Of a stretch of DNA of 64,000 nt, positions 37,557 through 50,213 are shown piece by piece (within the stretch, counting starts at the first letter, position 1; each line of letters starts with the position of its first letter). The DNA lies in the NCBI GenBank assembly GCA_008360955.1, contig LUCM01008940.1:269366-333365 (forward strand), read 5' to 3'. The translations under genes and the position numbers were made by a program. The notes beneath the pieces were generated by a model. It was not told the origin of the DNA, searched no databases, and saw only the letters and a program-made list of their open reading frames with translations. The stretch is from Fasciolopsis buskii (lineage: Eukaryota > Platyhelminthes > Trematoda > Plagiorchiida > Fasciolidae).

Positions 37557-40500
37557 TTTAGGCCTGTAGCTGTCTTACAGGTCCACACATTCATCCCAAT
37601 TTCTATTAAATGAGGATTTGAACTAACGAAACAGTCGGTTGTGGGTCACCGAGATTTTTTTTGCGACTATTCCCAACGCCAATCGATAATTTGCATTCAA
37701 ATCAAATAGGTATTATCCCCTACAAGTGATCGCTGTGGCTTAACCATTTATGGTTACATTTTTAAATAACTCTATGGAATCGATTTATCGTGGTTTTCTT
37801 TTTGATCCATTCTTTGCCCTATTATCGAAATTTCAATTCTAACTTGAATCCGTGATTCAGTTAGCCTGTTGCCGCCATTTTCGCTCCTTCAACTAAAAAA
37901 ACAATTTTTCAAGGAAACGGATTATCAGATTTGGCAAAGTGCCTTTGAATTTCGCAAACCATTAGTCATTAGTTCCTCAAAGTGTAGCACTGCCCTTCAA
38001 TTCTCCAAAATACTTGACAGTGATTTTATGGCTAGTTTGCCGACCATGGTTATTAAGGAAGTCGAGTAATTGATTCTCTACCAAACCATATTCAGTGAGC
38101 ATAAATGTTTCTTTTTCAGGAATAAGTGTGATGCTTGTGGATCTTATGGTCTCAGAACACACGGATGTTGGGAATGTTCGGTCTCTGTTTGATCTCCAAA
38201 AAATTAATGATCAATTAGCATTTAAATGTTTCCTAACTTTGCTCATGAAACACTCAGGCACCACAATGTGCGCCGATTTGTAATGGTCTTCCAACATTCG
38301 GAATAAGGCTGAAATTGTGGTGTTCATCAATGGGATACTCACACGGAGACAGTTACGTGGAAAATAAACTCTCTCGTAGCGGTGTATTACGTCCAGTGAA
38401 CTTTTTACCTGCTTTGTTAGCTTTTCGAACCGGACAAAGAAAGATTCAGAGACAAATAACCCAGAGTTAATTGTCATATCACCATTCTCATTCAGATCAC
38501 CATCAGTTCAATATCTTTACAGCAGTAGAAGATTTGGTGTGAAGTTCCAAATGACGCATCATGTACTATCAACATCTAATGTGCCATTGAAAATCATGAA
38601 ACCACCTTACAACTGTTCCGCCCTTGTTAAGAATCATTAGCAGTGCCTATCCACCTTACGAAAAATAGGAGGCCAACCCAGTATGAACAACTGTGAGTCG
38701 AAGGTCTTAGCCATTGACCTAACCAGGCTAATTCCCAGGGGTTCATAGTCACCTGCGAGTCTCTCACCTGGAACATTTAATGGTCTGTGGCTTGCAAAAT
38801 TCAATGACGGATATGGGATTGCATCACACATCGTGAATGTTCGATGGACCGTTGGGAATCGGCCTGGGCAGTCCAATGTAAAAGGTGTTCGATTCATAAT
38901 CGTTCGTTCCGGGTACGCGTTTCATTTTCGATGCGATGGGCATGCTTTGCTAATGATTCCCAATAAAGACGAGACAGATGAACACCGTTTCCGTGACTTT
39001 CAATGCAAATTTAGATGTTGAAGCTGTATAACGAATGATTTGGGAAAACTAATACCTATCGTCACATGGCAGCCGAGGAAATGATTGCCATCACGACAGT
39101 CATTGACATCACCCATCACTCGTATTATAATCTACCTCCATATCGTTCGGTTCCGTCAGTTCTAATCCAGTTCACTCAAGCGAGAGCATTTGTGCTTATT
39201 CGTCGGTACCATATTTGGCTCACATTTTAATTAAAACTCATTTCCTAAACGAAATTTTAGGTGGCTTGACTAACGAACCCTATTTCTTCTTAGGTGCTCC
39301 TACCCGGTTTAGTCTAACATTTTCTCTTGGGATAATCACCGGTTGCTGTAAGCTGGCTTCCCACTAGTAGAAATCCAAAGGTAGCAGCGATGCAAATGCA
39401 AATGGTACGAACGGCGGTAGGTCCCAGTTCAACCATCATTTGCTGAATTTCCCAACTGTAAGCCGTAAAAGTGACTGCGCATGCAATAAATTACAATTTT
39501 CGAGACAAATTAGGCACTGAAATACCACACTTCTTTTACCACATCCCAGTTGCCAGGTTTAACATTCACCGATCTCCCTTTTTGGCGTGTTTGATTTTTG
39601 AACATCTATTAAGGAGTTTCTCCCAGGTGGTTTATTTCTCACCTAGAAACAAGCTACACTGAACCTGTTCTGCTGCATTTAGACTTAAATGTTATCGGGT
39701 CCCTTTTTTCACTACCAGTCACGTCTCGATTCGGCAATCACGAGACTAGTCGTTTCGTTGCTGAAAATCGTATATGCCATTATTATTGTTATTATCAGAG
39801 GAGTCATTACTTCATTGTAACTAAAATCATCCACAGATAAAAGAATGAAAATTTCCGAAGGCAAACAGCCTGTTTCATCGTTACTGCTGTTCATCAGGTA
39901 TGAGTATCTGGAGCTGTTCTGCTCAGGCGTCCCCATACCTGTGCACTACTTTGTTCATATGGCACTATTATCCCACGAATCAGGAGGAGTATGGAAGGAT
40001 GATGATTCTATCCATGAATCCTAATGATGGTTCGCGGAAAGTATTTTTTTCAGACAGTTTACGACAAATTTCAGAACGATGACCTTTGATCCTTAGTTTC
40101 TATTTGTAATGTATTTTTTTCATACATGCAAACAAAAGAAAGTTCCCACTAATGAACGTTGTGTTCTTAGTTAATTCCCCAAATATGCACGTCCTTCATG
40201 GTTGCAAATGAAATACCACTGTGAAATCTTTATCGGTCTGCGTGATCTAGCATCCCAAACAACATTTGCTTAGAAAGCAACCCTGGTGCATAGAAAATCA
40301 GAGAATTATGGTGTCCCGATAAAGATGGCCGTATATTTCGTCTTATTTTGGATTCCTGTTTGTAAAAGTACAAACTGTCCTTGTGACTGTAAGTTAGAGT
40401 GGGCCTGATCAACGGCATCGGAGGCTCAGCCCGAGAAAGCTCATCGATAATCATCTGTTAAGTAGACTGTTTTCTGGCCACACTGTGTGTGCTTCACTCG

Positions 40501-41381
40501 GTTGTTTTTTTCATTCCAAGAACAATCACACGTCAGGTATCGCGTATGTCGGATACGCGCAAGACAAATATGGATTTGTGCCCGCAAACCATATGATAAT
40601 AAGGAAACGGTTCACACAAGACCGAGTATAGAATACTGGACTGGGAAATGTGATCGATCAAGACAAATGCCACGTGTCGATTGCTGCTTTGAGCAGATGT
40701 ACGTAAGACGTAGCTATTTCCCCTTTGGGCACACACGTGCTGCATGCGACTCACTGCAGTGTCCGCAGAAGTAACGTCGAAAGGGTGGTTTGAAGTCGGA
40801 GACGAGGGGGTATGTAAAAGTACTTGAGAGAACTGTGGAAGCAGAGCGTTACCAGTCGCTTAGAGTCTGGTTTCCTGAGCGCTGTGAAGCAATCGACCTG
40901 GATGAATCAGCTGCTCCTGGACAGCTGCCAAGCGGAAATGCTATTTAGGAGGGTGAGGTGAAACATTGATGACTGTAGAATGGGAATCTGAGGCCGGGAA
41001 TTGGGACCGTGAGCGAGGGATAAACAAGCATTCAGAGACGGATAGTTCTGTTTACTTTGGCTGAGGTCGAGAACGTGACTCATGCGTTCAGGTCAAGTAT
41101 GCCTGAGTGAACATTGCCTGGGAAATTGAGCACACGCATTTACCTAAGTAAAATCGAATGGTGTCCTCAGTAGCGACCGCTCCCCTCTCACCGGTCAAAC
41201 CACGACATACTCTGTTTTCGACAGAATCGTGAATTGGGATGTGTAAAACACGTGGAACTGAACTATCGAGAACAAAATGAAGATGTCATCAAGTCCAACC
41301 GCTGCACTGTTGATGCACGGCATGACGAGACCTAGTCACTTAGCACAATAGACGGATGAACAAAGGGGATTACACGAGTGG
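37557..41381. other. Mostly non-coding; overlapping opposite-strand frames near 38.2 kb
   Basis: At 37869-38283 (+) and 38211-38477 (-) several frames look protein-like, including an 88-codon minus frame with FFVRFEKLTKQVKSSLDVIH. They overlap on opposite strands and their phases do not join through visible splice sites, so I call none of them. The 40.78-41.30 kb part is somewhat G+C-richer without identifiable content. Confidence 0.35.
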
Positions 41382-41420
41382 TTGGATAGATGGACGGGTA
41401 GATAGGGAGATGGTAGGATA
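41382..41420. repeat. Degenerate GATA/GATGG-type simple repeat
   Basis: Imperfect units of ggatagatgg, ggtagatagg and gagatggtagga in tandem over about 40 bp. The 150-codon minus frame spanning it (41336-41788) is Leu/Pro/Ser-rich partly because of this repeat and is not called a gene. Confidence 0.6.
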
Positions 41421-43353
41421 AAAATGTGGTGAGTAACGTATACTCTCGGAGGAGCATGCACACACGCAGATGTGCACAAGTAAATCAGGTCAGTTAACGA
41501 TGGGATCCAAGTTGGCAAAAAGACAAGTTCGATTTCATCCAGCTCCGCAACTTGTAGTGCACGCAATTTCTGGCAACTGAATGAAACCGCGTCAGTTCGA
41601 ATGAATAACTCAGTGGATGAGTGAGTGTGCATGCGAACAAGCGAATCTACTTGCGATTTGTGAATGGATAATAGGTTTCCCGGTGATTTGTACAACCTCA
41701 GTAGACCCCAAAATGGGATGAAGCTGATCTCACTGGGATGATAGCACAAGATTTCGGACTGAAACGGCGGAGTCCTAATGAATCCCACTCAGAGACCGGC
41801 AGTTGATAGACGGTGTTCTTATCTGACAGGAAATGCCCACCAGACAGCAGCAGAGTGAGCGGCAAGTGGTGGAGAGATACACCCAAGTTTGTTTGAGTGT
41901 GCACCGTACAAAACCGGTTAGGAGTTTAATTCATCATTGTTACATTGATCAGTCAACTCAAATACAAAATTTATTCTCACTTCATTCGTTAATTGTATCA
42001 TAACGTGCGCAGTTTTTCCGGTAGCGGCTTCATGGTCATTCGTAGGCTGCTAAACTGGGAAGCGACCGGGCGTGATGGGATTGAGATCCACATTATTCAC
42101 GCCCAAACGTGACGATATTCAACGCCTGATCACCGCCCTGGATTGCCATAATGAAACGAAAATAATCTGTTGAGGATGATTTAAAAAATCAGCTAAGAAA
42201 TAAATTTCAATTTACATGGTAGTGTTGGGGTTAGGTAGAAAACAGCAGGGTATTGGACAGTGGAAGCACTATCGGTGATATGCGCGAATAGACCTACTTT
42301 GGGGGGAAAATTGAATTAGATCGATTCATCGGGAAGATTGGAGCGCATTTGGTTCGCCCTTATTCAAGGAGGGGATGATTCACCGGAGCAGCCGCATCGA
42401 GATATCATAAATTTGGCCAGCTGCTTTTGAGAAGCGCCATGACTTATAATCAAGCGTTCTACACATCACTGGGTTAGCTTGGATTCTGTAACAATTTATT
42501 CCAGAAACCCTAAGCAAGATGTACTGAGTCAATGAAATGGAAAGTTCCACAGCAAGCATCAACGAAGGTGCACTTAGGAGGACAGAAATGTTACAAATGG
42601 TCTTCCCCTTGGAATACCACGATCACATTTGCTCCTCAGTGATGACTGCGCTTATTGTTCTTCCTCCTGGATGCACAAAGCCATCTTTGATGTTATTTAA
42701 CTTGACTCGACTATGTACTCAACTGGAGTTTTAATTCCATTACGTTCGCCATTTTAGAAAAAAAGGAATAAAGGCGATCCGAAGTTGGAACACGCTAAAT
42801 TCTTCATGAAGATCAGACTGCGTGCTGGATCACGCCAGGGATTTGCTGTTACGTTGTGTACACATGGCTGATAGCCGAACAGTAATCAAACAAAATTCGA
42901 TAGGGACTATTCGGAAGCCAGACAAATTTTGGCTTAAATCCAGCAGAGCAGATTTATCTGCTTCAAACTGAATTTTGCAATCTGGGAATGTAAAATTTGT
43001 CTTCTGTACGTTTTAACTGAGGTCCGAATTAATGAGTTTCTTTGGGCCTTGTTCTTTGAAACTTTCCTTATTTGTGTAGTTTCTCACGAAATCCTACTTA
43101 GACTTGAATTCGTGTGAATAATTCAACTGTTCCCTGTTCATCAAAGAGTCTTGGCTGAAAGAAGATAGATCTGGGGTAACTGTGCTAGGGGTACGAGGAC
43201 ATCTTTAAAAATTGAGCTTTTTCCCTAGCATAGATCTGCCGTAGATAGTCAACTCAAAAGGAATTTGGATTCATCACGCGTACAGGCATGCGTGATTCTG
43301 TACTACGCGATCAACTTTTCTTATTTGGTTTTTTTTAATTTCCCCCGGGGTTA
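41421..43353. other. Non-coding stretch, no supported gene
   Basis: Short frames only. The first 0.5 kb is mildly G+C-rich and continues the composition of the simple repeat before it. Confidence 0.4.
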
Positions 43354-43683
43354 GTGCCCAAGAGATGCTTAAGGACTGTTGGAGATACGGCTCAAAACTG
43401 TAGTTTGGGCTTCTTCAGTTCATTGTTTTGCAATTATTTCTCATCAATTTCGCTTTATACTGAACGGTTACATAAAGTAAAAGAGAAAATCAAAACAAAT
43501 TCGCATAAGATTAGTGGTTTTAGACAAGAAAAAACACCGAAAAGTTTCGTTCGACAGCAATTTGGAGATCAAGTCGAATCTCAGATGGCACTTATATTTC
43601 CGAGACGTTTCATTTCCTGCATCGATTGCATCAGTTACTATGATTCTGACATTCACATTGTAACGAATACTATTCTGGTTTAG
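43354..43683 (+). CDS. Weak candidate exon, basic C-terminal half
   Basis: A 109-codon frame runs to a TAG. Its first third is hydrophobic (likely read-through of non-coding sequence). The rest is Lys/Arg/Gln-rich (ERLHKVKEKIKTNSHKISGF) and more protein-like. No acceptor with the right phase is evident at the change in composition, so its boundaries are unknown and the call is weak. Confidence 0.2.
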   Translation: MPKRCLRTVGDTAQNCSLGFFSSLFCNYFSSISLYTERLHKVKEKIKTNSHKISGFRQEKTPKSFVRQQFGDQVESQMALIFPRRFISCIDCISYYDSDIHIVTNTILV

Positions 43684-45547
43684 AATGGAATAATTTGTTC
43701 AGATTGTTTTAATAAGGCTTGGGCATTTTTAACCATGAGCGGGTAGTCTAATCCATAATTTCGGTGAATTTGATGCACATGGTTAAACGAGAGCTCGGAG
43801 TTGTCACAGGACCATTCGTTCTTATTTGACCCGTTTGTAACACTATCAAAATCTCTTTATTTCCGGTTAACTCCATATGCTCAAAGTGTGGCCTTGCATT
43901 TTTCCTGGTGCAGTGCTTTGCTTTTTAACTGCAGTGAACCAATAAAACTCAAGGTCTTTTTTCTATTTCTAGTTCTAACTATCGCAAAGGTCCAAAATGA
44001 AACCCGGTTGAAACCTTGGCATTATATGCGCAATTAGTTTGTCTATCCTAAATTTCAACTCAAGCGGATTTTAAATAGACACAGTTGAAAGATGTTTGTG
44101 AGGACGTTTTTCAGTGGAACATCCCGGACTCAATTAGGAATTCACTATCGAGTACGGCAATTGTCTCCTCCTTCACCAAAACCAGTAGCGAATGAGCAGT
44201 GCACCGTATATTTTCTGCCTATCTAGAACGCAATCGCAGACGCCAATTTGACTGACATCTGTGTCTGTCAACGACTCGAGCAATTTCGTCGCCCCTAACT
44301 AGGATTTCCCAGTTATTTTGAGGAGTTAATGAAGCAAATTTAGGCTGACCAAATATCATCGCATAGCTTCCAGAGGGTTTTGTTGGTGACTAAAACTTTT
44401 TGCTACAAAATATTCGATAGGAAAGAACTGATAAAATTACGCTGTTCTTGCAGTCTACTCAGTCTAAATGAAGAGAATAGGTAGGAACTGTGCTGTTTCT
44501 GTTTGAAAAGCTGTTCGCATAAAGGTCGTATAATTGTGATCCATAGACTAGCCATGACAGTCATATAGGATATATTCAGTACGACGTATGTGCTACGCAT
44601 CAAAGGATAAAAAAAACGGATATGCAACACGACCATAGTGGCCAGAAAATTTCCATGCTGGATGATGATGTGCAAAATTCATTTACAAGAAAGGTCACAA
44701 TACCAGTTCAGCCAGACCTCGTGTCCGACAATTGACAAGATGCGATTAGTTGTGTGGGATGGATCCTACCGTTTCATTCGGTCAAACTTTATTTAGTTGG
44801 GCCATTGATTGGGTGAGTTTCCCGTTATTCTTGTGTGTGCTCAATTCATTGACTAACGTGAACCCATAATTCAGTGTAGAGTGATTTCTCTGGCGGAAAT
44901 TCAACTTCATGCTGTTTGCATTCATTGCAATCGTCAGATTTACGTGAACTAGGAGCGGTTTTTATTCAGATTTTAGAGAATCATAAGACCTAGGATATAA
45001 CGAATGGAAGCATATGTAAGTGCCAACTAAAAGAAGTTTAAGATGAGAGAATATTTATAGCTGAGAGTTTGAAAACAACAACGACGCCACTGAATGCAGC
45101 AACTAGCCATGTCGTACGATGTCATAAACCGTGCGATGGGCGGAATAGGCAAGTTCCAGTTCCGGATGCCTAACTGCTTTCACAAAACTATCGAAACAGT
45201 TAATTGTTTCTACAACCGCGTATCACCAAATCATTAAGTGTTTCTTTCTCCCTTCGCTTATTCTTTTTATGGGTTCATCAGAAAAACGAATTAGTTTAAA
45301 GTTCATGTATGACACAGAAGCTATTATTAGCATATCATAGTTAGCCATTATTTCTATCAATAAGTGATATACCTTTTTATAACACTGATCAGTATTTTGT
45401 TAATCAAATTGGTACGTCGTCACATTTGCGGTAATTGAATAAATAGCTGCTGTGAATTTGCTAAAGCGTTATTCCGGTCTCCACATGTTGTTTGACACCG
45501 GCAAAACCTCAGATCGTTTCCGATATCAGTTTAATTTAGGACTGATT
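43684..45547. other. Non-coding stretch, no supported gene
   Basis: Open frames of up to 90 codons (44403-44675 on minus) without motifs. A+T-rich throughout. Confidence 0.4.
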
Positions 45548-45592
45548 CCCCCCCCCCTCATTCTGGCCTCTCCTTTTCTCTCTCTCTCTCTC
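45548..45592. repeat. C10 homopolymer followed by (TC)n microsatellite
   Basis: Ten consecutive C at 45548-45557, then a pyrimidine-only-rich interval ending in about eight TC units (45577-45592). It is immediately followed by tag, so the microsatellite would serve as the polypyrimidine tract of the acceptor for the candidate exon at 45596. Both homopolymer and dinucleotide length are likely variable and error-prone in sequencing. Confidence 0.85.
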
Positions 45593-45595
45593 TAG

Positions 45596-45795
45596 GCTTT
45601 AGCGTGATTGCAAAATTCTTGCTTGTTCAAGTGAACCGCTGCAAACAACCGACCTTCAAGCCCAAATCAAACTGGGCTAGGTGGCGTCCGTCCTACGTTG
45701 CAAATTTCCCGATAAAAATTTTCCCCTATCACCTTTTGCTGAGTGCAGTGAAGCGAACAATGAAGGAGGACCTAATGAGGGATAATGGAAAATGA
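45596..45795 (+). CDS. Candidate exon after a (TC)n polypyrimidine tract, unidentified
   Basis: The acceptor ctctctctag is preceded by about 20 pyrimidines. The frame (two nucleotides completing a codon, then continuous) reads a basic, aromatic-rich peptide with KQPTFKPKSNWARWRPSYVA in its first half, ending at TGA 45793. Alternatively it is cut at an internal GT; a donor at ctga|gtgcag would leave in phase 1 and join the exon at 45902 in frame. No family is recognised. Confidence 0.35.
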
Positions 45796-45901
45796 AATAA
45801 TTTGTTGCGATTCAATCGCTCATATGCTTGATAATTATGGTCTTGTAATCTTTACATTAAAATGTCTCTCATTTCACCACTGTTTTTGCTACCATTGCAA
45901 G

Positions 45902-46035
45902 ACGTGTTTGAAAAGCACAGCTACGCTCCTCATATCGAAAAGTTTCTGAACATACAAAACTGCTTTATAAAGAACGGGTATCTATGCTCTGGTTTTACTG
46001 GCCCAAAGCGACCATTACCGGTCATACTGCAAAAG
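45902..46035 (+). CDS. Candidate internal exon, unidentified
   Basis: This 134-nt segment lies between a pyrimidine-rich acceptor (ctgtttttgctaccattgcaag) and a donor (caaaag|gttgga). It enters in phase 1 and leaves in phase 0. The peptide VFEKHSYAPHIEKFLNIQNC followed by a Gly/Pro/Lys-containing end (GFTGPKRPLPVILQK) is protein-like. It lies 0.1-0.3 kb after the candidate exon at 45596, whose phase-1 donor option would connect to it without a stop. This pair is the most gene-like spliced arrangement I found outside the repeats. The function is unknown. Confidence 0.4.
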
Positions 46036-47842
46036 GTTGGAATTTTTCATTGTTTTGCAGCACTACGCTAACATTTCTAGCCTTGATTCTGTCTTTTTAA
46101 CAATCGGTGGTCATCCCACAAAAATCACATGCTGTTTCACTCCTTTTCGGTCGGATGATTTTGTCCTGCGGTATTCATGATATTCGCCGTGACATGCGAC
46201 TTCACTATTAGTAAAGATGAGCCAGAAAAGCACCGTTCTTCCCTGGAGAATCGTTACTTTGCAACTTACTACTTTCATGCCTTACAGTAGAGGAGCAAGC
46301 ACGAAAATCACAGGTTACAAATGTATATTCCTTATTCATCAAGTTTTAGCACAAAATTTTCTTACTATGACTATTCATAGGCATTCAAATTAACCGAAAT
46401 TTTTATTTGCCATCTACACTCGAGAGACTAACTTCCGAATTGTAAATCACGTTCGTGGACTCGAAACCACAACACCGTGGAGGGTACGGAACTGAAAGTC
46501 CAATTGAATTCTAATTGGGAGAAGAATTTTCCAATCCGGGCGACATATTTTACGGATCAAAAAGAGAATGAGTGAATGGTTTGCGACAAGAAAATCATGT
46601 AAATCAACGGGGATAGGGAGTACGAGTTCGAGTTTTGGACCATGTAGCAAATGGCAATGAGGCCGTAGGGATTTTGTTGTTCGCGGTACAGTAGTATTTC
46701 GAAAGCGAGACCTTCACAAATACTGAAATGTCCGTTTGCGATCGTGTTCACAGCTGTGTCCGTAGATGCGGTAAATTATTTTGCAATGCATTTCGTGGAT
46801 AGTATCGGACAAGCCAGAACACGTCAGAAAAAAATAGAGCGGTGAGTTGTACAACTAGTGGGCTAAAGTTGCAAAACCTTAACTGTATAAAATAGCAAAT
46901 GAGCAACTAGAGTTATCATCATTTGGACAATGTCTGCATCCAACCTAATGAGGCGTTTTTTTTTGTCAGTCCAACAGGCTCGTTTACTTCGTTTCTCTTT
47001 AGCATGTCCGTTCACCCCCTCTTCCGTAGACGTTTAAATGAAGGCAAGAAATGTCTACCCGCGTGAACGAAGTCAGTTTAAAAAGGATAAAAAAGTAATT
47101 AGACAAAAAAATAAGGCAGTCAGTAACATGAAACAAGAAACTCAACTGAATCACGAGGTTTGTTCAGAGATGTTAAGTGCACATCTGAACTTATAGTCCT
47201 TGCCCAATCCTCATTATTCAAATAAGACTACAGTGTTAAATCGACTACAAAAATGAGGACAACTCGAGAGGAAGGAACTTGGTGCATATATTTAATAAAT
47301 GACAGCAACCGCAAAATTTAAATATTTTTCTTCTTAGGTTTTATTTTTATTTATCTGGTGATATGACAAAGTGGGTAAATTTCGTCAAGATGACTGTGGT
47401 CATGGAACGCAACGAAAGCGAAAACGAGACCAGCTTTGAAAAGACTTGAGTAAGTGACTTTCGTTTTGAAACTCTGATGGAAATTGTTTCTTATCAGACA
47501 GTGAACTCAATTCTCATAAAGTGACAATCAGTAAAAGGGCCTCCGAAATTAGACTGATCCGAGTTCGAAAACAATTGAAATTCAGTTGTGTCCAGAAGTT
47601 AACTTAGCTTTGCCAAGTTTTCAGTTATACAATTTTTTGGAATAATGGTTTGTGATGAACTTAGTAACATTTTACTGAACAGGATTGTTGCATACCGTTT
47701 GGCATCGTTTTTTGAATCTATTGATTAAGGGTACGCTGACATCCACGTCCTCGAACATCAAAAAGCTATTCTTGATTGGCATGTAGTTATGTCGGAAAAC
47801 TATTGAATTTCCCGAATTAGTTGTGGCTAGGACGGTAGCTAC
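46036..47842. other. Non-coding stretch, no supported gene
   Basis: Only frames of under 70 codons. A B-box-like ggtttcgagtcc exists on the minus strand near 46.46 kb, but no A box lies at the right distance. A T8 run occurs near 46959. Confidence 0.4.
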
Positions 47843-48148
47843 ATGCATGTCGAAGTGATCAACAAAAATGGTTACGTGGTTCTCTATCTACTTAGTCACA
47901 AAAAAGAACGATCAGAAAATGTGTTTAGCAAAGGCGTAGACTTATTAGGTGCTAGGCATCGAATGCAAGGGTTTCAAAACATGACATGCAGCCTAATTTT
48001 GGCGAGCCGAAAAATTACTCCATCGAGTGTTAGTACAACAGTTTGCAACATCTGTTCGCCGTATCGATATCGAAGGCCCGTTAGGCGATCATCTCGATCA
48101 GAACCAGGACCATCAAAGCAGCCGCATTTTGAGAATATCCTTGTGTAA
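47843..48148 (+). CDS. Weak candidate exon with basic Ser/Arg-rich end
   Basis: An ATG-initiated frame of 101 codons ends at TAA 48146. The peptide is hydrophilic, Lys/Glu/Asn-rich early and ends with an Arg/Ser/Pro-rich stretch (PYRYRRPVRRSSRSEPGPSK). It could be a terminal exon or a chance frame; no acceptor is clearly in phase and no homologue is known to me. Confidence 0.25.
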   Translation: MHVEVINKNGYVVLYLLSHKKERSENVFSKGVDLLGARHRMQGFQNMTCSLILASRKITPSSVSTTVCNICSPYRYRRPVRRSSRSEPGPSKQPHFENILV

Positions 48149-50064
48149 ACACAATTGATTTAGCAAAATGATTTCGTTGTTTTTTGATTATTGTTGTGAT
48201 ATTGTCTCAATTTCACTGATTTTTCATCCTTAAAACGTGCTTCGCCTGTTAATATCACTGGCTTGCTAATCATCATATCATCAAAGATGTATTAACTATG
48301 CTGATAAGTGTACTCAAAACTGACTTGAACTGTGTGCTTACAGATCGGCACGTGTAGGAGTCCCATGACGGAACAGAAGGGTTCCATATCTCCGCAAATG
48401 TCCACAATGATGGTCTTGAAAGTATTAAGGATAAAAGACAATGATACGAATCTGAAAAAACCGATGAAAGGTGGAATTCCAAAGGACAGCCAAGGTCAAA
48501 TTTGAAAGACAGACTATGTTTGAATCCAAAGCATTTTGGATGGAGCTGAGCTGTCGCAGAAATTAACGGTTTACCTTTAACTGGGACTGTAAGAGTGCAT
48601 ATGGGAGTATAACTGATTTCTCGGAAGCCTGCAAAAGTTCACACAGATTAAACGAGATCATTAACCTGATGCGTTTCGTTGACTGGGACAATTTGGTGCG
48701 ACAAGACTTGGTAAAACGTTTTAATTGGAAACGGTATACGAAGGGGTTTTATAGGTACAGAGGCCACAGGCTGGCCAGACAAAACCTGCTGCTTGTTATA
48801 CGGGTTCCGAGGTGAAGGTGTCAGTAATCCACGACAATTTGCAGCTTACCTTTGTTGGTGACTATTTACGATCCTTTTAAGCTGTTTCGCTGCATAAAGA
48901 GCTGCGATCAAAAAGATCCGTAGTAGCTGGTTTTGGTCTACAACTAACTTCCTGCCTTTCCGGTTGGTTTGACAAGGTGACTAATAAACTGCAGGAGGTC
49001 CTCATCTCCTAATTTCGGGCCCGAGTACTTTCATTTACTTGGCTTTCAAAAGTTGGATGCAGTCTGCAGCAACTAATCCCTGGCCCCACTCTCCAGCGTG
49101 TTTGCATTTCACTCCTGATGAAAGCTTTCTCTGCAGAAGTCTGCTCTTAAGTGTTTGCTCCAGAGTGCAATGGACGATTGGTGGTCAGACTAATTCGGTT
49201 TCAGATGACGGGTTTCTGGAAGATTCCTTGCTATTTCCGAGCTTCGCTAGCACGGCACAAACCGGTCTGTTTTTGTGTGACATGTTAAATTCGATCTAGA
49301 TGGATGACTTATGAGTTTTGTACCAGTCAGTTATTCGTTAATCCGTTGTTTTCGGAAACTGTATGAATCAGTCAGGAAGGCTTTCACATATCGAACGGAA
49401 TTACTCAGAAAGAGGAACGACGATGATTTAGGAGTTATTTTGTGCTCATAACGACGGTGATTGAAAATCCGATGTCTGATCCATTTGGCAAACTTCTTCC
49501 TTGAAGTAGTCTGATTGCTAATAAGTTTGTAAATATCCGACCTAGTTAGTGTATTGAAAACTCGACGTGCCACATGTTATTCCTATTGTGGATGTTATAA
49601 TTTATTGACCTAGACGGTTACCGGCAACAGCGCAAACATTGGCAAATTACAGCAACTGCCAACGACCTTCTGTTATTAAAATCATAACCGTCACTGTCCG
49701 CTATTCTTTTCGATTATCTGAATGGTTTTAAACAACAAAAGTAAATTGCTCTACAGTTCCCCGTTGTTACCATTAGCCGCAAGTGGATAAAATTTGTTGC
49801 TCCATATAGATTTTATATAAGGCAAAGGTTTGCGCCTAAATTCGGGTAACCTGGTGTCTAGTTGTTTGGCTCAAACGCTTAGTTTGGAAGTAACTCGAGC
49901 CTCCGCTGGAACTCCGTGGATAAGCGCACTGTACTACCAATAACTTCTAATGCCCAAATATTTTCCATGGTTTCTCACTAATGAGCCAATCTAATATTAT
50001 CCGATGAATTAGTCCCTTCAACGTTACTCATTGTCATCAGTTCCATCGAGTGGATTTTTCTATA
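48149..50064. other. Non-coding stretch, no supported gene
   Basis: Open frames of 60-86 codons only (for example 49039-49299 on plus). No recognisable signals up to the left end of the Penelope-like unit. Confidence 0.4.
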
Positions 50065-50190
50065 ATTGAGAACGACACAACGTGGCGAACAAGCTCGTTT
50101 TCAGTTATTCGTATTCATGCCAATACATAACATTAAATATGGTCTGGAGATGGTTCAAGGGTAATTGTCGGTTTGCAGTCCCATCAGTTC
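50065..50190 (+). repeat. Left inverted terminal repeat of the Penelope-like unit
   Basis: The 126 bp are about 93% identical, over their whole length without gaps, to the reverse complement of 50860-50985. The most conserved core includes cgaacaagctcgttttcag and atggtctggagatggttcaa. It ends just before the start region of the endonuclease frame. Confidence 0.9.
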
Positions 50191-50213
50191 AGTATGTATA
50201 ATTGATCAAAACT

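Noticed and set aside
38211..38477. An 88-codon minus-strand frame with protein-like composition
   Set aside because: It overlaps an equally plausible plus-strand frame, and neither has splice sites in compatible phase.
41336..41788. A 150-codon minus-strand open frame
   Set aside because: It crosses a degenerate simple repeat, is Leu/Pro/Ser-rich without a motif, and its length is about what chance predicts for the longest random frame in 64 kb.
46440..46500. B-box-like ggtttcgagtcc on the minus strand
   Set aside because: No A box lies within tRNA distance and no stems are visible.
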